Numbered from the stretch's first letter, positions 51,940-62,486 are shown. The stretch is 64,000 nucleotides of DNA from Turnera subulata (GCA_028386065.3 JAKUCV010001329.1:159746-223745), one strand, 5' to 3'. Notes: a model not told the origin generated them from the letters alone. Translations and numbers: made by a program.

Positions 51940-51947
51940 ATATATAA
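51940..51947 (-). promoter_or_regulatory. Likely TATA box of the zinc-finger gene
   Basis: The minus strand reads CCCTTATATATCCCC here, about 190 bp upstream of the start codon. Transcription starting some 30 bp downstream would leave a leader of roughly 160 bases. It also argues that the longer upstream reading frame is not used. Confidence 0.5.
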
Positions 51948-53947
51948 GGGATGGGCTTGTGCTTGATATTGGGCTGCAAATATTGATAGTTGTGTGTCTT
52001 GGGCCTGTAGTAGTGATTTACGTTTAGGATTATACAAGTTGGGCTTTGGATGTTTTTATTAATGGGCTCTAGCGGCGGTTCTGTCCTCCTGTCGGTCTTG
52101 ACTGAACTTGCATAAGTTGGGGAAAAACTGTATCAATTGTCAACTAGTTTGCTGATTTATAGTATTTCTATTAATTAAAAAGAGATTTTTTTGTCTATGA
52201 AAAAAAAGTATCAGTGGGTCACGGTGGTCCTTTCTGTCTAGATCATGAACTCTTGGTTATATTGCATTAGACCTTCTTTACATGAAAAATTGATTACTAA
52301 ATAAACACTCTAATTAGCCACATGCCTCTTATGTTGAGAATCACTTACGGAAAGTCACCACCACTTTTGTGGATGTTATATTCGATCACATCACAAATAT
52401 AAATGACTAGATTAAAAACACCACAAATCAAACCCGAATTCTAAAAATAGATAAGTGAACGTTTATCAAATCCGAATTTTACAAATAGATAAGTGAAAGA
52501 AATCGTTGTGCCACTATAGTGGGTGAACTAGGATTTTCCATTCACATTACAAGGCGACTATCATTTCCATTCGCTTCTCCTCTTAAGACAATGAGTTAGA
52601 CACTGATGGAAGATATCCTGTTTTCCACAAGGGATCATAGAGCAAATTATTTGATAATGATTTTCAAGTGTACATACTTTTAATAATCTGAAAATTTCAC
52701 ATCACAACTTAAAAGTAGACATGAATTTTGAGTCAGCTCATGCTGTCTTTTTATCGTTATCTGCAAAAGTCCTTAACAAAACCCAATCATTTTGGAAGGT
52801 TGGAGTCGCAAATTAGATTTTGACAAAAGTACATGCAAAAACGCCCCTCAAATTTGACCAATGCGGACGCATTTGGATAAACTACCCACTTTCGGCAAAA
52901 AAAAATAAATCACCTACTTACCATGCCTTAGAAATACGATGGCACACATGGTGATTGTTTTCCACACTCGATTGGGTACTATTAGATTACAATTAAATTA
53001 CTAACGGTGTTTCCAAACCCGGCCGGACCGGTCGAATCTCGTCAACCGTGACCCGGCATATTTTCTTTATAAAGTAGCCGATTGGATCCGGATTCAACCA
53101 CGGTTAGCCCAAAATATCATGACCCGAGTTAATTGCCTTCTTTTTTACCGACCTTAATTTGATTATAAATCCCAATAATAGAGGAGGAATGGTCCTGCCT
53201 TTGGTAATGATCCAAATAATTGTGTATCAATATGCGACAAAGAAATGGAAAGTTAGCGGCATATAAGGGGATTATTCAGCGGAAACTGCATGTAATATTT
53301 CAGAATAAACTTGTAAAAGTATGCACATAAGAGTTCATGTGCTACAATGCCAATGGTAGATAACTAGATATTACGTTCCAGAGGCATAAAAGCAAAGAAA
53401 AGTCGTGGTTTCATCAACAAAAATAGTTGTGAACAAAATAACAGTAAAGGGTATCTAGATTTTTCTTTGAATATGGAGGATATCTAGCTAGATGTTTATA
53501 TATACCAAACATTAGTATTTTACACAAGTGACCTTAGGTAGCATTACGTAGGGAAGCTTATCTCACATGTCAGTCGTCATTAATTCCAAATGGAAAAATG
53601 CCTAATTTAAGAAGTCCATAACAAATGGGGCATAAAATGAGCATTTTGTCTCTGTTGATTAGTCGCCTGTTGTTTGGAAAACAAGAAGAAAAGTGTTCGT
53701 AATGGGGGATACCAAATGCTTCTCGATATTAATGAGTGCTAAGAAGACTATATGCCACCGTGATCAGTGGCGGTGGCTTGGGGCCTCCCTGGATTTTTTT
53801 TTTAAAAAAAATTCTCGTTTTTTTTTTTATGCAAAACAATTCTCATATAAATCCTTATTCTGGTGTACATTTGGCCCTTGATTTTACTTTTTCTCATATG
53901 AATCCTTATCATTGTAAAAAAAATTCTACATTACCTCTTTCAAGAAT

Positions 53948-54019
53948 TATGTTTAACTTCGCCACTTCTATTTGCTCTTTCGACAAAAAAAAAAAAAGAT
54001 ATGTTTTAACTTCGCCACT
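53948..54019 (+). mobile_element. Micro-retroposon: 33-bp A-tailed insertion with about 19-bp duplication
   Basis: tatgtttaacttcgccact at 53948-53966 and the same with one extra T at 54000-54019 flank a 33-bp insert ending in tttcgac plus about 13 A and ga. It is the longest and clearest member of the class, and its TCGAC tail matches 15708-15725. Confidence 0.75.
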
Positions 54020-55153
54020 AATCATGTAGCCTCTTTCAAAATGAAACCTTTTCTTATAGTTTAAGTTGAGTTGCTTTTTCAACATAATATTAAAGTTATT
54101 ATAATCAAGTCAAAAAATACATTTCAACTTATGTAACAGCCCGGGTAAAATTTTGGATTTTACCGGGACTGTAAAAGTCTTTTTACCGTGATTTACTGTT
54201 GAATTAATCTTGGGTAATTAATTCAAGGTAAATCGGGAGTCGTTTTTCGAACCGAGGGTTTCCCGCGCTCGGGAGTATCTTCCTAACTAACCGAGCCTCG
54301 GTTTTCAGTTCCGAGAGTTGGTCGATGTTCAGGAGGATTAATCGGATTTTTCGAGCCCAAGTCATATTTTAGGACTCGGGACGAAAAATTACGACTTTGC
54401 CCTTGTCTTCTTCCTTTCTTCTTTTCTTTTCTTCTTTTCTTTTCCTTTCTCTTTTCCTTCTTTTTCGTCTTTTTCTTCTCCCCTGCTCCCGCGTGAGCTT
54501 TGGTCGCCTCTCCAATGATCTCGTGAACACCACCTGCTTCACCCGTGACTTCCCTGCTACTTCTCTGTTTCCTTCATTTTCTTTACCTACCATTCCTCTT
54601 CTTTTTTCTTTATTTTTCTCCGGAAACCACCGGCTACCACACTCCCCCCCTTTTCTCCCTTCCTCCTCCTCCCTTCCGCCACCACACGCAGCCACGCAAC
54701 CACCTCGCCGCCCTTCCCCCTTCTCTTTTCTTTCCTTCTTTCTTCTTTTCTCCTCCCCTACTCTTTTCCTTTCCTCGCCTGCAACCGTCGCGCTGCCGCG
54801 TCGCCAGCCGGCCGAAACCATCTACCTCTGCAGCAAGGCCTCCTCCCGGGTTCAGTTGTCGTCGCCGCCGGGTCTTCGCCGCGCCTCACCGCCGCCTGCA
54901 CTGCCACCTCTCTTCTCCTCCTCCTCACTTTCGTCACGGTCGAGGCAAGCCACCGCCCTGCTGCACCGCCTTACTGCTCGGACGAAGCCGACCCGACGAG
55001 ACCCGAGCTCCACCTCCTCACGGTGCCGACGTCGCATGCCTTCCCTGCAGCCGCGTACGCCACCGCAGCCGTCGCCCTTCATCACCGCTCGTGTCTCTTT
55101 CCCGCCGCTCGCGCTTGCCAGCCCGATGCCGCGCCGTCGTCTGCTGAATCAAG

Positions 55154-56055
55154 GTGAGCTGGATGTTGGCGACCCGGTCATGTGATGCTGTGGGTCGGGT
55201 CGACCCGCGCGTTTTGGTGGGTTTAGGGTTTGGTCTTGTGGGCTTTGGTTTGTGGATTATGGGTTTTAGTTGGGTTTTGTTTGGTTGGGCTTGGAGTTTG
55301 GTCGTGTGGGCTTTAGCTTTGTGGGTTAAGGTTCTAGTCTGATTGGGTATGTAGGCTTGGGAATGGGCTAATATGGTTTGGATGTTTTGGGGGATTAAGT
55401 TCTGGGCTGGGCTTGCACCACTTGGCCCAGTCCGAAAATTAAAATAATAAATGATAATAATAATAATAATAAATTAAATAAAATAAAAAAATACAAATAT
55501 ATATATATATTTAATTTCACAGGTATATAATCAATTATGGGAATGCTTGGAAATATATAAAAAGTATACATAACTATTATTTAAGACAACTAATACTCAT
55601 GTTGATATATAAATATTTTGGAATGTAATTTGTCCATGGAAAATAAAAAAATGTATATCTATTAATTTGTAATTATTTTCAGAATAAGTTTTTATGAATA
55701 AATATTTTCCGGGAAATAATATTTATAGCATATGGTTATATATATTTTTTTTCTAACAAAAAAAAATAATAATTGGTAATTATATTATGGTATATAGTTG
55801 TTCTTATGGAAATATCTTGGAAAATTTCATATATGTTAATTCCAGAAAAGTTAAGGTGATTATATTTTGGGAAAAGTATAACCAATTTATGAAAGTATTT
55901 TGAAAAGAGTTTTAATTAAATTATAGTACCGAAATTATATTCGGAAATACGTATGGTTAAATAAGATAAGAACCGGGATGGGTATATATCGTAGTATTGG
56001 CATCATAGTATACCGGATATGTGCATTTATGTGTATGTATGATTTTGTTGTATAG
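55154..56055 (+). other. Intron-like segment within the 5' LTR
   Basis: It starts GTGAGC after ...AATCAAG and ends ...TTTTGTTGTATAG. The stretch is AT-rich from about 55440 and follows a GC-rich exon-like block, the usual texture of a plant first intron. LTR2 has the same signals (donor after 60501, acceptor before 61432). Splicing is inferred, not shown. Confidence 0.4.
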
Positions 56056-56133
56056 GTTTTTGGATATCGGGCAGTTTCCCGAGGAGCCGGCGTCGGACCG
56101 GACACTGTCTCCGAAGTTGAGTAATCGGCCAAG
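56056..56133 (+). other. Exon-like 78-bp block of the 5' LTR
   Basis: It is bounded by TATAG| and AAG|GTGAGG. The solo LTR has a block of identical length with the same bounding signals and a near-identical end (TTGAGTAATCGGCyAAG). One frame reads LDIGQFPEEP where the solo LTR has VDNEQFAEEP, but overall frames are not conserved, so coding is doubtful. Confidence 0.5.
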
Positions 56134-56230
56134 GTGAGGATGGATTTCCTTCAATATGTGCCTTATTACTCGGTTATTATGTTTTGATGATTATTGCATG
56201 GTTGGATGTTGTATTTGCTGTGTTTTGGTT

Positions 56231-56548
56231 CGGGATGTCTATCCCGGTGCTTGTTTGGTATTTTTGGGATGTTTATCCCGTGTTGATTTTCTGTGTTTTC
56301 TTTTGGATTAAGTATAAAGGATTAATTAATGAATTGTGATGAGGATGTCGATCCTCGGTATTCTGGTCAGGGATGTCGATCCCTGTGACTTGGTTTTAAT
56401 GACGGTTATATAATTGTCACGTGGTAAGTAGAGGCACGACCGGATGGTTAGAGACTGTTTTGTGGTGGCCATGATCTGGGTTCGTGTGATAAGCATGTCT
56501 ATGCTTGGGATGTCTATTCCGGTTTGTTGTTTTTGGGATGTCTATCCC
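56231..56548 (+). repeat. Array of seven short covarying hairpins in the 5' LTR
   Basis: Perfect or one-wobble hairpins with loop GTCT, GTCG or GTTT occur at 56231-56246, 56266-56279, 56341-56356, 56368-56385, 56491-56506, 56507-56520 and 56535-56548. Stems include CGGGAT/ATCCCG, GAGGAT/ATCCTC, AGGGAT/ATCCCT and AAGCAT/ATGCTT. The last swaps a G-C pair for C-G. The sixth has one G-T pair here, but a perfect stem in LTR2. Confidence 0.88.
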
Positions 56549-57108
56549 TGGGTTCTTTTTGATCTGGCACCAGGAACAGGTTGATAACCTGGTACGACCC
56601 TAGCTTATCCGTGGCGGGGCCCGGAAAGATAAAATTGGAAAAATTTGATTTTCATTTGAGTCTTTTGGGTCGAGTCTTCTGGTTGGGCTGTTTAGCTTGT
56701 GTTTTTTGACTTGAGTAATTTTTAGTGTTGCATATTGATCGTCTTTCCATTGTCGTGAGCACTTCGGACTCACCCCTCACCTGCGGGCTTTCATCCCGTA
56801 GGATGAGTTGTTTCATGTTCAGGTTGATGCATTCCAGACAGGCTGCAGCGTTTCCCTTGGACAGGCTTGGATCCATAGATTGCATGTGTTGCATACAGTG
56901 TTTGTGAGTCTTTAAGTCTTCCGCTGTGCATGTTTTTATTAATGTTGGGCCATTGGGCCGGTTGAGATTTTATTGTTGATTTTATTATGGGCTGTTGAGC
57001 CCGGATAATTGTTGTATACACTGTATGCTGAGCCATTTTTGGCTGGGTTGTTACAGTTCCGGCACGTGTTTACTGTGTACGGTAAATACGGGTCGGGGCG
57101 TTTCATTT

Positions 57109-57120
57109 TGGTAGCGGAGC
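57109..57120 (+). other. Primer-binding site, initiator-Met tRNA type
   Basis: TGGTAGCGGAGC starts 3 bp after the 5' LTR. It matches the common plant primer site TGGTATCAGAGC at 10 of 12 bases. Confidence 0.75.
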
Positions 57121-57220
57121 GGGCGTTAGGTCTTGTTGGGCAGTCTTGTGTGTCTGTCGTCTTTGTTTGCATAGTTCGCTCCAGTTGTTTATTATTTTAT
57201 ATCATTTTAGTTAGTGCATT

Positions 57221-57349
57221 ATGGATCCAGTCAAGGGACGCCAGCTGTCGCGGAACATACACATAAGAGGTAATGATGCCATAATATGCGAAAATACAAA
57301 TATTATTAATAATACTGATATTTCATTACAAACAGAGATAGTACATTGA
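57221..57349 (+). CDS. Short sense ORF after the PBS, possible gag remnant
   Basis: A 42-residue frame begins MDPVKGRQLSRNIHIRG and soon becomes AT-rich. It lies where gag would start in an autonomous relative. No gag domain can be recognised, so this could be chance. Confidence 0.25.
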   Translation: MDPVKGRQLSRNIHIRGNDAIICENTNIINNTDISLQTEIVH

Positions 57350-57427
57350 TATTTAATATTTTATAAAATAAAAGGAAGATATTACATTGATTTTTTTGAT
57401 ATTTTATAAAAATAAAGGAAAATACAT

Positions 57428-58111
57428 TTAACGGTGTGGGACGACGTTGACACGGAAACTGTTGGGATCGCTGTTGATGTTGACCGTGACTCTGTCGCTC
57501 CAAGAGAACCACATGCCACCTCTGTCGCGCTGGCCAGGAATCTCGAACTGGTTAGCTTGAGGGAATCGGAGTGGAATCAGACCGTGATCGTCCCGTGGTT
57601 GCCACTGTGTCTCCGTCAGAAGAACCATGTTCAGCTTATATTGGTTCTTCAGGTCCCTCAGAGTACGCGAGAATTCTTGAGCACGCCTTGCAACTCCTCT
57701 GCAGTTCCACACCAGCAGTCGCGCCTTTGGCCAGGTTGGAGGTAGCCGAGTCATTCTGGGCATGCTCTGGGCTGTCATTGAGAGTTGGTAGTAGTCGCCT
57801 TGCTCCATAGTCTGGCAAGTGGACTCCAAGTTGAACTCTTGAAGCCTATCCGAGATGAAGAACATCACGGAAATTGCTGAGCCGTAGTATGAAGTCCTCA
57901 GTGTCCCATGGTCCTCTAGGAAGAACACCTCTTCCATTGGAGTGACGAAGAACCGCGATGAGTAGAGCTCGTTGACGAAGACAAGGCGTGGCATTCTGCC
58001 GAGCTCATTCGGTAGCTCTTCAGCACGTTCGTTGACCATGCTGTACGCCAGACGGTTCCTTCTGCCGAGATTGGCACCTTCGACGAAGAAGACGGATGAA
58101 GGAGCAAGCAT
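57428..58111 (-). CDS. Antisense ORF A: unknown N-terminus joined to half of a LINE-type endonuclease domain
   Basis: The 227-residue frame runs opposite to the LTRs. Residues 1 to about 127 match nothing I recognise. From about residue 130 it reads ARLLVWNCRGVARRAQEF, then LNMVLLTETQWQ, then DRGGMWFSWSDRVTVNI, which follows the N-terminal half of the AP-type endonuclease of plant LINE ORF2 (WNCRG Asn, TET Glu, GG-W-W block). The C-terminal half, with the remaining catalytic Asp and His, is absent, so nuclease activity is not expected. A TATA box lies about 107 bp upstream. The leader contains no ATG and is A/C-rich, and the start context is AACAAAATG. Together these look like a real transcription unit. 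Confidence 0.6.
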   Translation of the reverse strand: MLAPSSVFFVEGANLGRRNRLAYSMVNERAEELPNELGRMPRLVFVNELYSSRFFVTPMEEVFFLEDHGTLRTSYYGSAISVMFFISDRLQEFNLESTCQTMEQGDYYQLSMTAQSMPRMTRLPPTWPKARLLVWNCRGVARRAQEFSRTLRDLKNQYKLNMVLLTETQWQPRDDHGLIPLRFPQANQFEIPGQRDRGGMWFSWSDRVTVNINSDPNSFRVNVVPHR

Positions 58112-58217
58112 TTTGTTTGGACGTGTGGGGTTTTGTTTTACGATCGTTGTGTTTGCTTTTGCCTCAGCGTTTTGTTTGCTTTTGGTGCTTTTGATGAATT
58201 ACACTTCACCGCTCCTT

Positions 58218-58225
58218 CTTTTATA
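58218..58225 (-). promoter_or_regulatory. TATA box of antisense ORF A
   Basis: The minus strand reads GAGTATAAAAGAAGG. The TATAAAAG core is 107-114 bp upstream of the ORF A start. About 80 bases of ATG-free leader would follow a start site 30 bp downstream. Confidence 0.6.
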
Positions 58226-58915
58226 CTCTTATGGGGAGCGTGATTACCGTTTTTGATTTTCAAGATCTTGCTTTTTGAATTTTACCGTTGCTTTATTTAT
58301 TGCTTGGTCACTTTACGCGTTTTTCGGATTACCGTGCCAGAGTTTTTCAGGCTTTTCCTAACTCATGATTTTCTTTCGCTCTGGCTACCTTGTCTTTTGT
58401 TTTTATGGTCTTACTATATTTTCTTGCATCTTTTATCACATGCATCCGTGACCGTTGTGGCTAGACGGATGGGACCGCACCTCGAGTAGAGTGCATGTGC
58501 GACAAGTTTACAGCTGTTCGGACATCGTGGAGAGATACGAGACGAGACAGATGTTTTGGCTCATGCAGAATTGTGAACAAGTGGGTAACGTGTCTTTTGA
58601 GGGACACAGGACGTTCCCGTGATCATCGCCGTGCGAGTTAACGAAACGGACGTCACCGTTAGTTGTAAGTTATGTTTCGTGATTCGAGGATGTTTACGTC
58701 TGATACGAGTACCGATCATGAAAACGTGTTTTATTTTAATTTCTCTTTGTTTTGATTTTGTTTTTTGATTTTATATTCTCATTATTGATTTTTATTTTAC
58801 TTTGAGATGTTTTATTTTCCGTTTAACATGAGATTTTATAACACAAGAGATTTTTGATTTAAAAAGGAAATTCATTTTATTTATTTTATAAGGTTTACAA
58901 CAGGAGAAGAGTACT

Positions 58916-59293
58916 CTACGGAGCTACTTGCTTCTCTAGATCTTTTACAATCTTTTTGACATTTTCCATGTGCGGGAACAGCTCTATGCATGCTAGTTCT
59001 ATTTGTGCCACCGCCGAGCTGATCTTCTTCAGCGAGAAGTTCAGTTGCGTCATCTTCTGTTGCGGAGTGCTGCTCTCAGCTATCGCTTTGCCCTTTCGAT
59101 CATCAGCCTTCTTGCTGGCACGTTTCTTCCGTCGTTTTGGGGAAACGACCATGTGCTCCTTCAGACCGATGATGTTGGTCTTGAAGCGCTTCTTCGGAGG
59201 TTCGTCATCAGAGCTTGTCGGGAAAGCTCTGCCGCCGATGTAGCTGTTGTTTTCGGAGTCAGAAGTTGTCCTTGATCTCAGTGGAGAGTCCAT
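58916..59293 (-). CDS. Antisense ORF B: basic, probably nuclear, coiled-coil protein
   Basis: This 125-residue frame runs opposite to the LTRs and upstream of ORF A on the same strand. Residues 1-30 are Ser-rich and acidic. Two basic clusters follow (PPKKRFKTN, about 33-41, and SPKRRKKRASKKADDRKGK, about 51-69) that fit nuclear localisation signals. The C-terminal third (SLKKISSAVAQIELACIELF onward) has a heptad-like pattern suited to a coiled coil. No known domain is recognised. A TATAAATA box lies 36 bp upstream of the ATG, and the start context is CAGTCATGGAC. Antisense ORFs are known in some plant Ty3/gypsy lineages, notably Tat; relation to those is untested. Confidence 0.55.
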   Translation of the reverse strand: MDSPLRSRTTSDSENNSYIGGRAFPTSSDDEPPKKRFKTNIIGLKEHMVVSPKRRKKRASKKADDRKGKAIAESSTPQQKMTQLNFSLKKISSAVAQIELACIELFPHMENVKKIVKDLEKQVAP

Positions 59294-59328
59294 GACTGTG
59301 TGTGAGTATGCCAGTTATGAGGTTTTGG

Positions 59329-59336
59329 TATTTATA
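59329..59336 (-). promoter_or_regulatory. TATA box of antisense ORF B
   Basis: The minus strand reads CGCTTATAAATACC, with the plant consensus core TATAAATA. The distance to the ORF B start is 36 bp, so the leader would be very short. Confidence 0.6.
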
Positions 59337-59467
59337 AGCGGATGAGATGTCGATTAAGGGTATAAGCGGTATCTCATGTTGAGGTTGGATACCTGGCAGA
59401 GTGTGCCAGAATCTTATCGTGGTAGGACCCACGGATAAGACGGAATTTCGGGGACGAAATTCTTTTT

Positions 59468-59480
59468 AAGGTGGGTAGAC
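59468..59480 (+). other. Polypurine tract
   Basis: aaggtgggtagac lies directly before LTR2, preceded by ttcggggacgaaattcttttt, the usual pre-LTR sequence in many plant Ty3/gypsy elements. It would prime plus-strand DNA synthesis. Confidence 0.8.
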
Positions 59481-62400
59481 TGTAACAGCCCGGGTAAAAT
59501 TTTGGATTTTACCGGGACTGTAAAAGTCTTTTTACCGTGATTTACTGTTGAATTAATCTTGGGTAATTAATTCAAGGTAAATCGGGAGTCGTTTTTCGAA
59601 CCGAGGGTTTCCCGCGCTCGGGAGTATCTTCCTAACTAACCAAGCCTCGGTTTTCAGTTCCGAGAGTTGGTCGATGTTTAGGAGGATTAATCGGATTTTC
59701 CAAGCCCAAGTCATATTTTCGGACTCGGGACGGAAAATTACGACTTTGCCCTTGTCTTCTTCCTTTCTTCTTTTCTTTTCTTCTTTTCTTTTCCTTTCTC
59801 TTTTCTTTCTTTTTCGTCTTTTTCTTCTCTCCTGCTCCCGCGTGAGCTTTGGTCGCCTCTCCAGTGATCTCGTGAACACCCCCTGCTCACCCGTGACTTC
59901 CCTGCTTCTTCTCTGTTTCCTTCATTTTCTTTACCTCCCATTCCTCTTCTTTTTTCTTTATTTTTCTCCGGAAACCACCGGCTACCACACTCCCCCCTTT
60001 TTCTCCCTTCCTCCTCCTCCCTTCCGCCACCACACGCAGCCACGCAACCACCTCGCCGCCCTTCCCCCTTCTCTTTTCTTTCCTTCTTTCTTCTTTTCTC
60101 CTCCCCTACTCTTTTCCTTTCCTCGCCTGCAACCGTTGCACTGCTGCGTCGCCAGCCGACCGAAACCATCTTCCTCTGCAGCAAGGCCTCCTCCCGGGTT
60201 CAGTTGTCGTCGCCGCCGGGTCTTCGCCGCGCCTCACCGCCGCCTACACTGCCACCTCTCTTCTCCTCCTCCTCACTTTCGTCACGGTCGAGGCAAGCCA
60301 CCGCCCTGCTGCACCGCCTCACTGCTCGGACGAAGCCGACCTGACGAGACCCGAGCTCCACCTCCTCACGGTGCCGACGTCGCATGCCTTCCCTGCAGCC
60401 GCGTACGCCACCGCAGCCGTCGCCCTTCATCACCGCTCGTGTCTCTTTCCCGCCGCTCGCGCTTGCCAGCCTGATGCCGCGCCGTCGTCTGCTGAATCAA
60501 GGTGAGCTGGATGTTGGCGACCCGGTCATGTGATGCTGTGGGTCGGGTCGACCCGCGCGTTTTGGTGGGTTTAGGGTTTGGTCTTGTGGGCTTTGGTTTG
60601 TGGATTATGGGTTTTAGTTGGGTTTTGTTTGGTTGGGCTTGGAGTTTGGTCGTGTGGGCTTTAGCTTTGTGGGTTAAGGTTCTAGTCTGGTTGGGTATGT
60701 AGGCTTGGGAATGGGCTAATATGGTTTGGATATTTTGGGGGATTAAGTTCTGGGCTGGGCTTGCACCACTTGGCCCAGTCCGGAAATTAAAATAATAAAT
60801 GATAATAATAATAATAATAAATTAAATAAAATAAAAAAATACAGATATATATATATATTTAATTTCACAGGTATATAATCAATTATGGGAATGCTTGGAA
60901 ATATATAAAAAGTATACATAACTATTATTTAAGACAAGTAAATACTCATGTTGATATATAAGTATTTTGGAATGTAATTTGTCCATGGCAAATAAAAAAA
61001 ATGTATATCTATTAATTTGTAATTATTTTCAGAATAAGCTTTTATGAATAAATATTTTCCGGGAAATAATATTTATAGCATATGGTTATATATATTTTTT
61101 TTCTAACAAAAAAAATAATAATAATTGGTAATTATATTATGGTATATAGTTGTTCTTATGGAAATATCTTGGAAAATTTCATATATGTTAATTCCAGAAA
61201 AGTTAAGGTGATTATATTTTGGGAAAAGTATAACCAATTTATGAAAGTATTTTGAAAAGAGTTTTAATTAAATTATAGTACCGAAATTATATTCGGAAAT
61301 ACGTATGGTTAAATATTTTCGGTAAATGGAAATAATAAAGGATAAGAACCGGGATGGGTATATATCGTAGTATTGGCATTATAGTATACCGGATATGTGC
61401 ATTTATGTGTATGTATGATTTTGTTGTATAGGTTTTTGGATATCGGGCAGTTTCCCGAGGAGCCGGCGTCGGACCGGACACTGTCTCCGAAGTTGAGTAA
61501 TCAGCCAAGGTGAGGATGGATTTCCTTCAATATGTGCCTTATTACTCGGTTATTTTGTTTTGATGATTATTGCATGGTTGGATGTTGTATTTGCTGTGTT
61601 TTGGTTCGGGATGTCTATCCCGGTGCTTGTTTGGTATTTTTGGGATGTTTATCCCGTGTTGATTTTTTGTGTTTTCTTTTGGATTAAGTATAAAGGATTA
61701 ATTAATGAATTGTGATGAGGATGTCGATCCTCGGTATTCTGGTTAGGGATGTCGATCCCTGTGACTTGGTTTTAATGACGGTTATATAATTGTCACGTGG
61801 TAAGTAGAGGTACGACCGGATGGTTAGAGACTGTTTTGTGGTGGCCATGATCTGGGTTCGTGTGATAAGCATGTCTATGCTTGGGATGTCTATCCCGGTT
61901 TGTTGTTTTTGGGATGTCTATCCCTGGGTTCTTTTTGATCTGGCACCAGGAATAGGTTGATAACCTTGTACGACCCTAGCTTATCCGTGGCGGGGCCCGG
62001 AAAGATAAAATTGGAAAAATTTGATTTTCATTTGAGTCTTTTGGGTCGAGTCTTCTGGTTGGGCTGTTTAGCTTGTGTTTTTTGACTTGAGTAATTTTTA
62101 GTGTTGCATATTGATCGTCTTTCCATTGTCGTGAGCACTTCGGACTCACCCCTCACCTGCGGGCTTTCATCCCGTAGGATGAGTTGTTTCATGTTCAGGT
62201 TGATGCATTCCAGACAGGCTGCAGCGTTTCCCTTGGACAGGCTTGGAACCATAGATTGCATGTGTTGCATACAGTGTTTGTGAGTCTTTAAGTCTTCCGC
62301 TGTGCATGTTTTTATTAATGTTGGGCCATTGGGCCGGTTGAGATTTTATTGTTGATTTTATTATGGGCTGTTGAGCCCGGATAATTGTTGTATACACTGT

Positions 62401-62481
62401 ATGCTGAGCCATTTTGGGTTGGGTTGTTACAGTTCCGGCACGTGTTTACTGTGTACGGTAAATACGGGTCGGGGCGTTTCA
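59481..62481 (+). repeat. 3' LTR (3001 bp)
   Basis: It has the same ends and internal layout as the 5' LTR: pyrimidine-rich and GC-rich blocks, a donor after 60501, a 78-bp exon-like block from 61432, and a hairpin array at 61607-61924. High identity to LTR1 points to a recent insertion. It retains about 25 bp near 61314-61340 (ttttcggtaaatggaaat...) missing from LTR1. Confidence 0.97.
61607..61924 (+). repeat. Hairpin array in the 3' LTR
   Basis: The same seven hairpins as in the 5' LTR. All are paired here, including the sixth (GGGATGTCTATCCC), which has a G-T wobble in LTR1. Confidence 0.88.
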
Positions 62482-62486
62482 TCTTA

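Larger units (their letters stand above)
51750..54131. other. Intergenic, no gene seen
   Basis: This begins with the promoter side of the zinc-finger gene. At about 52998-53135 there is CCGG-rich sequence (cccggccggaccggtcga) resembling one end of the MITE family, without a detectable duplication. At 53838-54019 two small direct-repeat insertions lie side by side. No coding gene was found. Confidence 0.5.
54132..57105 (+). repeat. 5' LTR (2974 bp)
   Basis: It starts TGTAACAGCCCGGGTAAAAT and ends GGGTCGGGGCGTTTCA. It contains a pyrimidine-rich block (about 54400-54780) and a GC-rich block (54780-55150) without stops on the plus strand. Then come a donor-like AAG|GTGAGC, an AT-rich intron-like stretch, a 78-bp exon-like block and an array of seven hairpins. 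It differs from LTR2 by scattered substitutions and by lacking about 25 bp near 55960. Confidence 0.97.
54132..62481 (+). mobile_element. Non-autonomous LTR retrotransposon (Ty3/gypsy-like) carrying antisense ORFs
   Basis: Two near-identical LTRs (54132-57105 and 59481-62481) bound a 2375-bp interior. Flanks are actta (54127-54131) and tctta (62482-62486), a target duplication with one mismatch. A primer-binding site like that for initiator Met tRNA follows LTR1. A polypurine tract preceded by ttcggggacgaaattc, a signature seen in plant Ty3/gypsy elements (Del/Tekay chromoviruses come to mind), precedes LTR2. No gag, protease, reverse transcriptase, RNase H or integrase is present. The interior instead has two antisense ORFs with their own TATA boxes. 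The element must rely on proteins supplied in trans. Lineage within Ty3/gypsy is inferred from terminal signatures only. Confidence 0.93.

Noticed and set aside
51603..52037. Longer N-terminus for the zinc-finger gene starting at 52037
   Set aside because: The added 96 residues are Lys/Pro-rich low complexity and span the likely TATA box. MAAASPAF at 51749 gives a typical start.
52998..53135. Further MITE copy
   Set aside because: CCGG-rich similarity to one MITE end only; no second end or target duplication found.
54397..55185. 262-codon plus-strand ORF in the 5' LTR (and a 266-codon one in the 3' LTR)
   Set aside because: The strand here is almost pure pyrimidine, then C/G-rich, so stops are scarce and all three plus frames are open over much of the block. 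The LTR copies differ by frameshifts. No domain is seen.
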